The notes under the pieces are model-generated. The model was not told where the DNA came from. It did no database searches and saw nothing but the letters and a program-made list of their open reading frames with translations. The position numbers and the translations under genes are program-made. Positions 16,414 to 25,576 of a stretch of DNA of 64,000 nt are shown piece after piece (positions within the stretch are counted from its first letter, which is position 1; the number at the start of each line of letters is the position of its first letter). Source of the DNA: Leptofilum sp965223525 (lineage in GTDB: Bacteria; Chloroflexota; Anaerolineae; Promineifilales; Promineifilaceae); NCBI RefSeq assembly GCF_965223525.1, contig NZ_CBDCWX010000004.1, positions 806,001-870,000 on the forward strand, in the 5' to 3' direction.

Positions 16414-17358
16414 TTAAGCTGATATCCAAGCAGAGCCATCACGGACGATGGCATTCAAAATGGTTAACAATTTACGCATACAGGCCGTGAGAGCGACTTT
16501 GGGGAGTTTTCCTTTCGCAATCAAACGGTCATAAAAGGCTTTGAGAACCGGGTTATAACGAATGCCTGAAAGAGCAGCCATGTACAAAACAGAACGAACA
16601 TCTGAACGTCCGCCAAAAATATGGCGTCGTCCGCGAGAACAGCCGCTGTCCCGATTGAAGGGAGCCAGGCCAACTAAGGCGGCGATTTTTTGTCGAGACA
16701 ATGTACCCAATTCGGGCAATTCAGCCAGCAACGTAAAGGAGGTGACCTGGCCCACGCCGGGCACGCTTTCTAAACTGGTTCGTTTTTCGCGCCATTGGGC
16801 ATTTTTGTTGATCCAATCATTGAGGTCTTCCTCAATTTCAGCTAATTCAGTAGCTAACCAATCCAGGTGCTTCTCCAAACGAGGCCGCAATTCTGGATTG
16901 ACCGTGGTGTGCCGATTCTTCTCGGCTGTTTGCATATCGATCAGTTGGCGACGACGCGTGACCAATGCTTTGATGAGCTGCTGGTCTTGCGTCTTCAAAG
17001 TACGTACCTCTGGACGGACCGCCTGGGCAAAGCTGGCAATCATCTGGGCATCGATCTTGTCTGTCTTAGCTACTTGCCCTTTGGCACGAGCAAAGTTACG
17101 CACTCGTGTCGGGTTGACGACGACAATGGGCAGAGAGGCAGCGGCCAGTTCTGTAACCATAACTTGCTCGAATCCACCGCTGGCCTCAACCACTATCAAG
17201 GTGACAGCCGTTTTCGTTGACATTATTTCCACCAGGGTGGCGATACCGGTTGCGTCATTATCGTGTCGCAACACTTCTTCGATTCCCCACTGGGCTAAAT
17301 CCAGGTGGTTTTTGGAAACGTCAATGCCAAAAAAGGTTTCTTCGGTTTGCTTTGCCAT
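16414..17358 (-). CDS. IS110-family DEDD transposase
   Basis: This 314-aa protein has the RuvC-like N-terminal catalytic domain of IS110 transposases: FFGIDVSKNHLDLA (first Asp), IVVEASGGFE (Glu), and KTDKIDAQMIA (last two Asp). The C-terminal Tnp20 domain follows with SVPGVGQVTSFTLLAE and the LVGLAPFNRDSG segment containing the catalytic serine region. It is full length and uninterrupted, so the element may be active. The ATG at 17358 follows AAGGAG by seven bases; a longer frame to 17562 would run into the non-coding end and is rejected. Confidence 0.93.
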   Translation of the reverse strand: MAKQTEETFFGIDVSKNHLDLAQWGIEEVLRHDNDATGIATLVEIMSTKTAVTLIVVEASGGFEQVMVTELAAASLPIVVVNPTRVRNFARAKGQVAKTDKIDAQMIASFAQAVRPEVRTLKTQDQQLIKALVTRRRQLIDMQTAEKNRHTTVNPELRPRLEKHLDWLATELAEIEEDLNDWINKNAQWREKRTSLESVPGVGQVTSFTLLAELPELGTLSRQKIAALVGLAPFNRDSGCSRGRRHIFGGRSDVRSVLYMAALSGIRYNPVLKAFYDRLIAKGKLPKVALTACMRKLLTILNAIVRDGSAWISA

Positions 17359-17640
17359 CAGGTACTCCTTTGTGACCCGCACTAGCAATGATACGGACTG
17401 CAATGTCCCAACAACTGTTCGGGTTCTCGCTGAATCTCTTGGCTCGGTGACCTGCGCTCCTGCGCGGCTGGTTGCCAATGACATCGGCCTACCAAGCTGG
17501 AGCAATCCTAACAAATGGTCGCTTTTTTGGCTGCTTGTTTTATCTTTTTCACGATGGGCCACATCTCCCGCACGGTTTCTTGCACCTAATGACAGTCGGC
17601 CTTTCGTCTTTGCTTTATCATACTAATGACAGGTGTAGAT
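17359..17640 (-). ncRNA. candidate bridge-RNA region of the IS110 element
   Basis: IS110-group elements encode a structured bridge RNA in the non-coding end upstream of the transposase gene; this stretch has the right place and length. It contains near-repeats, AATGACATCGGCCT (about 17479) and AATGACAGTCGGCCT (about 17588), that could be paired guide segments. I could not fold it or identify the loops, so this is positional inference only. Confidence 0.35.
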
Positions 17641-17656
17641 TAGTTGCTAATCCAGG

Positions 17657-19534
17657 TTAAAACGGAACGCGGTTGTCGCCGACGCGGCGGGTGAGGCGGC
17701 GTTCGTCCAGGTGCTCTAGCAGGGCGATGGCGTATTTGCGGCTGCTGTTTAGCAGATCGCGCACGCCTGCGGCGTTGAGGCTGCCTTTGGCGGCTAATTC
17801 GTCCAGCAGCCGCTGGATGAGCCGCTCGTAGGTGACCTGATCGTACACCACATCGGCCGAGATGGGGCGCAGCTTGCCTAAATCTACCAAAGCAAAGTAG
17901 ACATCTTCGCCAACGGCCGTTTTGCTCTCCTTGACGCTTGGTGAATTGATCCCAACCCGGCTGAACTCCCGCAGCAATGTATCAATTTTTGCCTGCTGCG
18001 CCGTTGAAAAACGCACCTCATGCCCCGGCGCATGAACCAATGCCCCAGCCTCGGTCAGCAACTGGTCGGTGGCTGCCTGAGCCATGAGCGGGTTGAAGAC
18101 GATGGCTTTGAGCTTGAGGCGGCTGCGTAGCTCCTCGCGGGAGATGCCCAGCCGCAGCGGGTAATTTTTGTGGAAGTCGGCCACCAGTTTGGTAAGCTGG
18201 CTCACCAGCGCTTGCCAGCCCGCCTGAGAGATGATCTGCTTTTCTAGCTGAACCGCTTGGCCGCTTTCTACCAGTTTGGTTAGGGCAGATAAGGCCGTTT
18301 CCTTATCCAACCCTACCGTCTGCAACAAATTCTGCTCCGACGTGGGTTCCAATCGCCGAATGGTTTGCAAAAGCAGCTCCACCGGTGTACCCTGCGACAA
18401 TGTTTTGAGTCGTTCTACTGTATCTGGGCGGAAGCGACGATGACGGCGACCCGGATGCGGGTCCAGCACGCACCCACCGCCGATGGTTTCACCAGGAGAC
18501 GGCCGTCTCAAAATAAAGCGATCTCCCCGCGTAATCGCAACTGGCTCCACGGTGGCCAGTTGCAGCCACCCTTCTTGCCCCGGCTCGATGCGCTCGCTGC
18601 CCAACACGCGCACCCGCGCTTGTAGCTCTGCCGCGCCGACAAACAGTTTAACGGCCGTGTTGTGCTTGAGTGGCTGAGTAGCATCTGGCAAATGGCGGTA
18701 GGCGGCATCGAACAAAATAGTATGGCCGATAACGCCGGGTGCAGCCACGATGTGGCCCCGCGCCAGATCGTCTTTGTCAATGCCCGTCAGGTTGATGGCC
18801 ACACGGCTGCCTGGGCGGGCAACGTCCAGCTTGGTTTTGTGGGTTTGCAGGCCGCGTATGCGCCCTTTTAGCCCGGTTGGCTGAATTTCTACCGTGTCGC
18901 CAATTTGGAAACGGCCGTCTATCAACGTGCCCGTCACCACCGTACCAAAGCCGGCCAGAGTGAAAATGCGGTCAATGGGGAGTCTAGGACGGCCGTTGTC
19001 TGGTCTTGGTGGTGATGCAGCTAACTTCTCCCACAAAATCTGCTTTAGCTCGGCCACACCATCACCCGACTTGGCCGAAACGGGGATAATAGGCGCGTCG
19101 GCCAAAGCTGTGCCTTGCAACGCCTCACTCACGTCCAGCGTTACCAGCTCCAACCAATCCGGATCGTCTGCCACCAAATCAGTTTTGGTGAGTGCCACCA
19201 CGCCCCCGCGCACCTCCAGTAAATCCAAAATAGCCAGATGCTCCCGCGTTTGCGGCATTACCCCTTCATCGGCGGCCACCACAAACAAAGCCACATCAAT
19301 GCCACCCACGCCCGCCAACATGTTCTCAATAAAGTCACGATGCCCCGGTACATCAACCACGCCCACTTCGGCCTGGGTCTCGCCATCGCCAAGCTGGAGC
19401 CAAGCAAAACCGAGGTCAATCGTCATTTCGCGGGCTTTTTCTTCTGCTAAACGGTCGGGGTCAATGCCGGTGAGGGCCTGTACAAGGGTAGATTTGCCGT
19501 GGTCTACATGCCCGGCGGTGCCAATTACATACAT
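17657..19534 (-). CDS. selB: selenocysteine-specific elongation factor SelB
   Basis: This 625-aa GTPase brings selenocysteinyl-tRNA to the ribosome at UGA codons followed by a SECIS hairpin. The EF-Tu-like half has GHVDHGKST (residues 8-16), DVPGHRDF, and the guanine-specificity ALTKTDL. The long C-terminal part carries the winged-helix repeats that bind SECIS RNA, which distinguishes SelB from EF-Tu. Start ATG at 19534 immediately precedes the conserved MYVIGTAGHVDHG. With selD (a selenoprotein itself) 18 kb away this shows that the organism decodes UGA as selenocysteine; selA and selC are not in the window. Confidence 0.95.
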   Translation of the reverse strand: MYVIGTAGHVDHGKSTLVQALTGIDPDRLAEEKAREMTIDLGFAWLQLGDGETQAEVGVVDVPGHRDFIENMLAGVGGIDVALFVVAADEGVMPQTREHLAILDLLEVRGGVVALTKTDLVADDPDWLELVTLDVSEALQGTALADAPIIPVSAKSGDGVAELKQILWEKLAASPPRPDNGRPRLPIDRIFTLAGFGTVVTGTLIDGRFQIGDTVEIQPTGLKGRIRGLQTHKTKLDVARPGSRVAINLTGIDKDDLARGHIVAAPGVIGHTILFDAAYRHLPDATQPLKHNTAVKLFVGAAELQARVRVLGSERIEPGQEGWLQLATVEPVAITRGDRFILRRPSPGETIGGGCVLDPHPGRRHRRFRPDTVERLKTLSQGTPVELLLQTIRRLEPTSEQNLLQTVGLDKETALSALTKLVESGQAVQLEKQIISQAGWQALVSQLTKLVADFHKNYPLRLGISREELRSRLKLKAIVFNPLMAQAATDQLLTEAGALVHAPGHEVRFSTAQQAKIDTLLREFSRVGINSPSVKESKTAVGEDVYFALVDLGKLRPISADVVYDQVTYERLIQRLLDELAAKGSLNAAGVRDLLNSSRKYAIALLEHLDERRLTRRVGDNRVPF

Positions 19535-19554
19535 TTAGGAATATTTTGGGATTG

Positions 19555-19614
19555 GCCACAGAGAACACAGAGGAAAAAGAGAATTTTCTCAAAAATCTCT
19601 GTGCCCTCTGTGGC
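19555..19614. repeat. intergenic palindrome, CCACAGAG family
   Basis: GCCACAGAGAACACAGAG is mirrored by CTCTGTGCCCTCTGTGGC about 25 bases later. Related copies occur near 22216, 49003, 56703 and 57533. It lies between the coiled-coil gene and selB and could also act as a hairpin terminator. Confidence 0.75.
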
Positions 19615-19621
19615 AAAAAAT

Positions 19622-20881
19622 TTAGTCGAACTCTTCACGCACGGGTACCAGCGCAGGCTGGCGGCGGCGGTTGGGGTTTTGCTGGATTGCTTTCTCCACT
19701 TCTTCCAGCCACATGCGCGGGAACTGCTTGAGCGCATCGGCCTGGGCTGTTTGCACCCGCCAGAGCAAATCTTTTTCCTGCTCTAGCTTGGTCAGCTTCT
19801 CTTCGATCAGGTCAATCAATTCGCGGATTTCTCGCTCATGGCGGTTTACGGTATTCCAGCGTTGTTCAGTGTCAACAGCCTGGCTTTTCCAGCGTTTGTC
19901 GTTTTCATGCCGAAAATCATCCCAGCGGGATTGCAGTCGGCTGGTTTCCACGCGCAAAATTTCAGATGCTTCTCTTTGCTGCTTTTCCAACTCTTCTTGC
20001 CAGTTGCTCAGCGTTTGTACGGCCATTTTTGCTTCTTTGTACATATCAGAGAATTTTACAAACTCTTTGTTGAAGTGATCAATCGTATCTTGCTGTTCTT
20101 CTAGCACGCGCCGCCAACCTTCTAGCCGCTGGTTGCGCTCATACTCCCCGATTTGGATTTGCTCCATCCAATTTTTGGTGCTTTCTTGCACCTGGTTTTG
20201 CTTGTCTGTAATGCCCTGCATAGTAGATTCCAGCCGCAAGATGGCGCTGTTGGCGGTGTCCAGGCGGCTGTAGATGTGCTCCCAGCGCTTGTTGATTTCT
20301 ACAATGTCGGTTTGCAGATCAGAAATGTTACGATTATTGTGTTTCTCTTTTTCTTCCAGGAAGGCAAAATTACTGTCCCCGTTTTCCAGCCGATTCTTTA
20401 GGTTATCAAGCTGGGTTTTTTGTTGTCCGATAAGGTTCGCCAGACGGGATTCTTCTGCGACACGCAGTTCCATCTCGTTTTGCAGTTGGGGAACTTGGCC
20501 AATATCTTTACGAAGTTCGGCCGCCTCGCGGGCGTTGGCCTCTTGCTCTACCCGCCGCAGCCTGTCCATTTCAGCCTCCGATTGGATGCGCCGCTGATCG
20601 TACTGTTCGATGAGCTGAACCACTTCATCCTTGAATTGGGCGAGTTGTAGGTCAATTTTGGGAATACGGCCGATTTGCGCCGTGGTGCTAGAAAGTTGAC
20701 GCTCTAAATCCTGGATGCGCTGCTCGCGCCCAGCGATTTCCCGTTCCTGAAGGACGAGCTTTTGCTCCAGTTCTGTAATTTTGCGCGTCTGCTTGCGCCG
20801 CTCTTCATCTAGCCAATCGAGTCGGCTTTGCAAATCTTTGATGGCCTGTTCGGTGGCTGCGGTGGTGCCGTTGGTTGCCAT
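19622..20881 (-). CDS. long coiled-coil protein
   Basis: A 419-aa soluble protein made almost entirely of heptad-rich, Glu/Gln/Arg-rich helices: two long coiled-coil stretches (about residues 5-230 and 240-395) with a short proline-containing tail (PNRRRQPALVPVREEFD). No enzymatic motif, signal peptide or membrane helix is visible. Architecture resembles SMC/tropomyosin-like scaffold proteins, but no family is recognised. The ATG at 20881 follows AGGAGA; the longer frame to 20911 has no site. No ACGGCCGT octamer falls in the gene. Confidence 0.75.
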   Translation of the reverse strand: MATNGTTAATEQAIKDLQSRLDWLDEERRKQTRKITELEQKLVLQEREIAGREQRIQDLERQLSSTTAQIGRIPKIDLQLAQFKDEVVQLIEQYDQRRIQSEAEMDRLRRVEQEANAREAAELRKDIGQVPQLQNEMELRVAEESRLANLIGQQKTQLDNLKNRLENGDSNFAFLEEKEKHNNRNISDLQTDIVEINKRWEHIYSRLDTANSAILRLESTMQGITDKQNQVQESTKNWMEQIQIGEYERNQRLEGWRRVLEEQQDTIDHFNKEFVKFSDMYKEAKMAVQTLSNWQEELEKQQREASEILRVETSRLQSRWDDFRHENDKRWKSQAVDTEQRWNTVNRHEREIRELIDLIEEKLTKLEQEKDLLWRVQTAQADALKQFPRMWLEEVEKAIQQNPNRRRQPALVPVREEFD

Positions 20882-20903
20882 AGCTGTTCTCCTGGACTTA
20901 AAT

Positions 20904-20930
20904 TTATCCACAGATTACGCAGATTGCATA
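20904..20930. repeat. partial GATTACGCAGATT-family repeat
   Basis: CCACAGATTACGCAGATTG matches one arm of the repeats at 53123 and 61320. Only one arm is seen here, so it is a truncated copy. Confidence 0.5.
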
Positions 20931-21001
20931 AGTTTCTTTTGCTGCCCGTGCGTAAAACATTATAACTTGGGCGGGGCAAGTGGGCGAGTTGGGGGGACCC
21001 G

Positions 21002-21095
21002 TATTCAGTAAACAGTAATCCGTAAACAGTGACCCGTCCTGAAGATAGTTGGTGTTTTACTGATGGCTGACCTACTGATTACCGATCACTGGTAG
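21002..21095. repeat. intergenic repeat, CAGTAAACAGTAATC family
   Basis: AT-rich interrupted palindrome with CAGTAAACAGTAATCCG on the left and CTGATTACCGATCACTG on the right. A related copy lies at 60272-60366. The right arm abuts the -10 box of the next gene. Confidence 0.65.
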
Positions 21096-21101
21096 TATAA
21101 T
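21096..21101 (+). promoter_or_regulatory. -10 box of the 21108 glycosyltransferase
   Basis: TATAAT six bases before the ATG, with no ribosome site between; predicted leaderless transcript. The upstream sequence that would hold the -35 box comes from the adjoining repeat. Confidence 0.55.
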
Positions 21102-21107
21102 CCCGCC

Positions 21108-22217
21108 ATGCACATCGGAATTGACGTTCGCCTGCCGTTTTACCAGATGGGGGGCATTAGCCAATATGTTTTGCATTTGTTGCCCGCGCTGGCGGCGTTG
21201 GATACCGAGAATCGGTATTCGTTGTTTCACATGGGGCGAGACGGCCGTTCGCATACCCCATCTTCTGCTAATTTCCAGCGCAAAAATGTGGTCACCCCTT
21301 GCCATCATAAGCTAGAACGGTGGACGCTGGGGCTAGAGCTGCTGCCGCACCGCCTGGACGTGCTGCATAGCTCCGATTTTATCCCGCCGCAGTGGGGTGG
21401 GCGGCGCAAAGTGATCACCATACATGATTTGAACTTCATCTTTTACCCTCAATTTCTAACGCGGGAGAGCATGGCGTATTACGCAGACCAAATTGAGCGG
21501 GCGGTGCAGGTGGCCGACCATATTTCAGCCGACAGCCACGCCACGCGGCATGATTTGATTGAGCAACTGCGGGTGCCGCCAGAGAAGATTACGACGGTGC
21601 ATTTGGCGGCAAATCCTTTGTACGAGCGGGTGTATGAAGAAACGGCCGTTACAAGCACCCTCCAAAAGCACAACCTCCCCCGCGACTTCATTTTATTTGT
21701 GGGAACGCTTGAGCCACGCAAAAACCTACCCTTCCTCATTCGCGCCTACAATGCGCTGCTGCAAGAGGGCAAAATTGACGTGCCGCTGGTTTTAGTGGGC
21801 GGCAAGGGTTGGCTATATGAAGAAGTGTTCACCACAATTGATGAGCTCGGTTTGCATGAAAATGTGCGCCACTTGACCGGTATTTTTGATGAGCAGTTAG
21901 CCCATCTTTACCACGCTTCCGGGGTGCTGGTGACGCCATCCCATTACGAAGGGTTTGGCCTGCCTGCGCTGGAAGCGATGCACTGCGGCTGCCCAGTCAT
22001 TGTCAGCAATCGCGGATCGCTGCCAGAGGTGGCTGGCGAGGCGGGGATGCAGTTGCCGCTAGACGATGAGGCCACCTGGACCGACGCCTTGCGCCATGTC
22101 CTCACCGATTCTGACCTGCGCCAGAAGATGATTGCGCGGGGCTATGCCCAGGCGAAAACGTTTAGTTGGCAAAAAGCAGCCAAAATGACATTGGGGATTT
22201 ATGAATCGGTAATTTAA
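21108..22217 (+). CDS. GT4-family glycosyltransferase (mannosyltransferase-like)
   Basis: This 369-aa GT-B enzyme has the family-4 hallmarks: IDVRLPFYQMGGISQYVLHLLP at the N-terminus, the donor-site FVGTLEPRKNLPFLIRAY near residue 200, and the EX7E motif HYEGFGLPALEAMHCGCPV near residue 285 followed by SLPEVAGEAG. It is closest in pattern to bacterial mannosyl- or rhamnosyltransferases of surface polysaccharides; substrates are not determinable. It begins a two-gene glycosyltransferase set, separated from the next by a palindromic repeat. Confidence 0.9.
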   Translation: MHIGIDVRLPFYQMGGISQYVLHLLPALAALDTENRYSLFHMGRDGRSHTPSSANFQRKNVVTPCHHKLERWTLGLELLPHRLDVLHSSDFIPPQWGGRRKVITIHDLNFIFYPQFLTRESMAYYADQIERAVQVADHISADSHATRHDLIEQLRVPPEKITTVHLAANPLYERVYEETAVTSTLQKHNLPRDFILFVGTLEPRKNLPFLIRAYNALLQEGKIDVPLVLVGGKGWLYEEVFTTIDELGLHENVRHLTGIFDEQLAHLYHASGVLVTPSHYEGFGLPALEAMHCGCPVIVSNRGSLPEVAGEAGMQLPLDDEATWTDALRHVLTDSDLRQKMIARGYAQAKTFSWQKAAKMTLGIYESVI

Positions 22218-22280
22218 CCACGGAGAGCGCGGAGAGCGCGGAGAAGATAAAAAACTCCGCGCCCTTCGCGCCTCTGCGGT
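22216..22280. repeat. intergenic palindrome, CCACGGAGAGCGCGGAG variant
   Basis: ACCACGGAGAGCGCGGAG with a tandem duplication, mirrored by CTCCGCGCCCTTCGCGCCTCTGCGGT. This is a GC-rich variant of the CCACAGAG family. It fills the whole gap between the two glycosyltransferase genes and overlaps the end of the first. Confidence 0.7.
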
Positions 22281-22283
22281 AAA

Positions 22284-23504
22284 ATGCTTATGAAAATTTT
22301 ACTGCTGACGCCACAATTACCGTACCCGCCACACCAGGGCACAAGTTTGCGAAATTTCCACATTATTCGCGGACTGGCGCAGGCCTGTGAGGTTTCGTTG
22401 CTGAGTTTTTTAGAGCCTGGGCAGACGATTGAGGCAGAAAAAATTGCGCCATTGGCCAAATTGTGCCAGCGGATTGAGACGGTGCCTGTGCCGCAGCGCA
22501 CGACAGGCAAACGGTTGCAGCAGTTGCTTGCCACCCGCCGCCCAGATATGGCGCATCGGCTGTTTAGCCAGGCGTTTAACGTGCGGCTGCTGCAAATGTT
22601 CCAGGCTGATGATTTTGACATTGTGCAGATCGAGGGGATTGAAATGGCTCGCTATTTGCCGGTGATTCGCCAAGGTAGCCCGCGCAGCAAAATCGTTTTT
22701 GATGATCACAATGCCGAAACTGAATTACAGCGGCGCAATTTTTTGACCGATTTGCGCCAGCCACGCCGCTGGGTGGCCGCAGCATATTCGGCAGAGCAAG
22801 TGCGGCGGCTGCGTAAATTTGAGCGGTGGGTGTGCCAGCAGGCAGATTGGGTTACGGCCGTTTCTTACCCCGACAAGGCTCAACTGGAAAAATTGACTGG
22901 CGGTAAAACGCCTATCACCGTCATCCCTAACAGCCTGGATGTGCAGCAGTTCCAGCTTGAGGCGGCGGAAGCGATTCACAGCGACATTGTGTTTAGCGGC
23001 AAGATGGATTACCGTCCGAATGTAGATGCAGTGCTCTGGTTTTTGGATGAGGTATGGCCCAAAATTCGGCAGGAACGGCCGTCTACCACCTTCACTATCG
23101 TCGGGCAAAAGCCACATGCCCGGTTGGCGCGGCTAAAAAATGAGCCGGGCATCACGCTCACCGGATGGGTAGAGCGAGTAGAATCGTATCTGGTGGGGGC
23201 AAAGGTGTTCATTCTACCATTTCGCGTAGGTAGCGGCACGCGGCTCAAGCTAATTGAGGCGATGGCGGCGGGCAAGGCGTTGGTGAGTACGGCCGTTGGC
23301 GCAGAAGGTTTCCCAGTGCAGCACGATCGTGAGTTGATGTTGGTAGATGAAAGCGGGGGGTTTGGAACGGCCGTTTTGCATTTGCTAGAGAATCCAGATG
23401 AGAGAAAGCGACTGGGGCAGACCGCCCAACAATTTGCCCAACAGTACGATTGGCGCGTTGTTGTGCCAAAGTTTTTAGAGGGGTACGGCCGTCTGCTTGC
23501 ATAA
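22284..23504 (+). CDS. GT4-family glycosyltransferase
   Basis: This 406-aa GT-B glycosyltransferase starts with KILLLTPQLPYPPHQGTSLRNF, typical of the group of exosortase-associated/EpsH1-like sugar transferases. The donor domain has IVFSGKMDYRPNVDAVLWFL near residue 235 and the FRVGSGTRLKLIEAMAAGKALV motif near 316, containing the acidic donor ligand E. ATG codons at 22284 and 22290 are both possible, with no clear ribosome site because the palindromic repeat abuts the gene. Seven-residue C-terminal amphipathic part ends the protein without membrane anchor. Confidence 0.88.
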   Translation: MLMKILLLTPQLPYPPHQGTSLRNFHIIRGLAQACEVSLLSFLEPGQTIEAEKIAPLAKLCQRIETVPVPQRTTGKRLQQLLATRRPDMAHRLFSQAFNVRLLQMFQADDFDIVQIEGIEMARYLPVIRQGSPRSKIVFDDHNAETELQRRNFLTDLRQPRRWVAAAYSAEQVRRLRKFERWVCQQADWVTAVSYPDKAQLEKLTGGKTPITVIPNSLDVQQFQLEAAEAIHSDIVFSGKMDYRPNVDAVLWFLDEVWPKIRQERPSTTFTIVGQKPHARLARLKNEPGITLTGWVERVESYLVGAKVFILPFRVGSGTRLKLIEAMAAGKALVSTAVGAEGFPVQHDRELMLVDESGGFGTAVLHLLENPDERKRLGQTAQQFAQQYDWRVVVPKFLEGYGRLLA

Positions 23505-23514
23505 TTGATGATAA

Positions 23515-24306
23515 TTAACCGGACAAATCTTCAGCCCACTTTAGCAAATTGCTTTGGACTTCCCAATCGAGACGGCGGCCGGCATTTACATTTAACGATT
23601 TATCAATGACAAAATACCGAGAATGAATCCCAATTACAGAGAGCATCTGACTACTTTTTGTCGAGCCTAAGATTGGGCTGCCGCTATTGCCGTCAAAAGT
23701 TGAGGCATTGTGAAAGAGGAGCGGGTCTTCAAAACTGCCATTTTTAAGCTCGCCAGGCGCTCGCCACAATTCATCGCAGGTTCGGCTCTTGTCTCCAGGG
23801 TACCCTTCTAGAACGATCTTTCTATCTGAGATTTGGGCATCAAATTCCAGTGGCATGGGTATAAGTGATTCATCTTGCTTGTTTATTTTTGCCAAAGCAT
23901 AATCATACAAGAAGTAATTGTTTGTCGTCCCGTTGCTAAACTCCTCAGGAAAGCGCCAATTAGTGATTGTGAAGTTCCCTAACAGACTCATACTGCCGGA
24001 CAAATTGTTTAATCCTAAACTGAAATTGGCTTTTAATGCTTTTTTATTTGTGGACCGATCGTAGAAATTGTGGGCCACAGTTAAGATGAAAGGTTCCTCA
24101 CTCATCTCTACTAAAAAACCTGTTCCAAAGCCAACATGCCTCTCATCCCACCAAGCTGTAATTTGGCCAATCGAGTAAGAAGGGAAAACCTTTACATTTT
24201 GAACTTGTTTACGAAGCTTATCTGTTTCAGGAAAAACGACTTGGGTGCCGTTTTGATATTGATTATTTCGGATATTGCTTTTGGCAACTTGAGATTTATG
24301 GGTCAT
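23515..24306 (-). CDS. trypsin-like serine protease
   Basis: A 263-aa chymotrypsin-fold peptidase with all three catalytic residues visible in order: His in ILTVAHNFYD (about residue 97), Asp in FLYDYALAKI (about 155), and Ser in FDGNSGSPILG (about 219). It resembles V8/S1B-like bacterial proteases. No signal peptide is seen, so it probably works in the cytoplasm or is exported by another route. It lies a short distance from the SARP/borosin-type genes and, like the next gene, has no ACGGCCGT octamer, hinting at an accessory origin. A link to RiPP maturation is possible but unproven. Confidence 0.82.
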   Translation of the reverse strand: MTHKSQVAKSNIRNNQYQNGTQVVFPETDKLRKQVQNVKVFPSYSIGQITAWWDERHVGFGTGFLVEMSEEPFILTVAHNFYDRSTNKKALKANFSLGLNNLSGSMSLLGNFTITNWRFPEEFSNGTTNNYFLYDYALAKINKQDESLIPMPLEFDAQISDRKIVLEGYPGDKSRTCDELWRAPGELKNGSFEDPLLFHNASTFDGNSGSPILGSTKSSQMLSVIGIHSRYFVIDKSLNVNAGRRLDWEVQSNLLKWAEDLSG

Positions 24307-24438
24307 TTCTTAGATCCTCAGGACAAACATGAACCCGACAGGTTTTTGAAAGAGGGAGCTTGCCAGGTCTCATGCTAAACTTGTGTGGTGGAATCTTAGT
24401 GCTTTGTTGACTAGGATTCTGTCGGTTGCCATTCCGAG

Positions 24439-24484
24439 TGAGACGAGAAACCTGACAAGGGGCAGCAGAAAGAATTCTCGTCTC
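24439..24484. repeat. inverted repeat TGAGACGAGAA / TTCTCGTCTCA
   Basis: Perfect 11-bp arms (24439-24449 and 24474-24484) around 24 bases. It stands between two minus-strand genes and could be a terminator-like hairpin for the 24525-25355 gene. The stretch just before it (24331-24371) carries a degenerate ACCTGTCAGGT-type repeat. Confidence 0.65.
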
Positions 24485-24524
24485 AGCTCGAAATAGCACG
24501 GACTCTAATCAACTTAGCAGCGCT

Positions 24525-25355
24525 CTAATGAATGGGCGACAAAACTTTTGTTAAGTCATGCTCTACCTCAAACTCGCCTTTAAAGAAGGTGTTTGCCTTA
24601 TCGATTTGGGCCTTACGTTTGCTGCTGATAAATGCCCGGAATTCTTCATAGATTTCTTTATCTTCGAGGGCTTTATAATCGAATAAGGATGTGGTTTCCT
24701 GATAATCGAAATTGACCTCTATTTTTTCATAAGAGGCACAAGCAATAGTCAGTTTCCAATTCGATCTATCAAAATGAATCTGATACATTTTGATTTTAGG
24801 TAAATAGACAATTTGGTCCCCTACTTTTAAGACCTCAGAAACTACACAGACCGTAACAGTATTGTATGAATCATCGTTATCTTCCACGCCAAAACGAATC
24901 GCGTCACCCTGAGTGCTAAGGAATTTCCGGAAGCTTGCTAATGCGTCTCCTTGTTGAGAAACAACGTCCATAATGAACTCGATGAAACTAGTAGCAATTT
25001 CAACGCCTTCCATATTTCGTGAATATGTTTTGCTTTCCAGTTTGGATGGCCCCATGAGCGGCAAATAACCGAGAACCTCATGCCATAGCGCAGGGTCTTT
25101 TTTCATCTCGGGATTCTTGTTGTCTGCTGCCAGCTTATTTATATGGGCGGTGGCAATAGAGGTTAAGGCGATGAGGTCTTCACTGTTTTCAACAATCTTT
25201 TTCTCTACATCGGGGTCGCCAACCAACTCCGAGGCAATGATAAATTGAACCAGGCCATCTTTATCTACATAGTTGACCGTTTCATCATTGTCAAAATCAT
25301 CTTCAAAATACTGATTAGCTATCTGCAACTGCTTAAGGTATTGTGTGCGACTCAT
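24525..25355 (-). CDS. unknown 276-aa protein
   Basis: I do not recognise this protein. It is acidic, soluble and has no signal peptide or membrane segment. A helical N-terminal half (residues 1-115, with IIASELVGDPDVEKKIVENSE) is followed by a mixed alpha/beta middle (VCVVSEVLKVGDQIVYLPKIKMYQIHFD) and a helical C-terminus with a charged SSKRKAQIDKANTFFKGEF. The start at 25355 has a good AAGGAG site; the longer frame to 25493 does not. It is divergent from the SARP regulator and may be its target. Its composition is more AT-rich than the surrounding genes. Confidence 0.65.
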   Translation of the reverse strand: MSRTQYLKQLQIANQYFEDDFDNDETVNYVDKDGLVQFIIASELVGDPDVEKKIVENSEDLIALTSIATAHINKLAADNKNPEMKKDPALWHEVLGYLPLMGPSKLESKTYSRNMEGVEIATSFIEFIMDVVSQQGDALASFRKFLSTQGDAIRFGVEDNDDSYNTVTVCVVSEVLKVGDQIVYLPKIKMYQIHFDRSNWKLTIACASYEKIEVNFDYQETTSLFDYKALEDKEIYEEFRAFISSKRKAQIDKANTFFKGEFEVEHDLTKVLSPIH

Positions 25356-25576
25356 TTTTATTCTCCTTAATAAATATTGTGGCACTGCGGTGACGCTGTG
25401 CCTTGTTGAAGTTGTTGTAAGGAGCGTATTTGAAAATTGTGACCAATTCGTGACCAGTTCAGGCTGTGCTGGGTAAATTTTGCTCCGATACACGGCCGTT
25501 CACCATTGTCAGACAGAATGAAATCGGGTATTTTGAGCTTAGCTCCTATTTTGATATGGCGAATCAGTTGAAATCC

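Larger units (their letters stand above)
16380..17640 (-). mobile_element. IS110-family insertion sequence (boundaries approximate)
   Basis: One DEDD transposase gene with about 280 non-coding bases upstream of it, filling the space between the carotenoid-type operon and selB. IS110 elements usually lack terminal inverted repeats and make no clear target duplication, so the ends cannot be fixed by eye. The whole stretch contains no ACGGCCGT octamer, unlike the genes on either side, which fits recent arrival. Confidence 0.7.

Noticed and set aside
16562..17626. Long plus-strand frame of 354 codons antisense to the IS110 transposase
   Set aside because: It is opposite a clear DEDD transposase and its translation has low complexity (Ser/Arg/Thr-rich) with no recognisable motif.
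25370..25556. Promoter TTGTCA-N17-TATTTT before the SARP regulator (about 25506)
   Set aside because: Weak -10 and no supporting evidence, so not listed as a feature.
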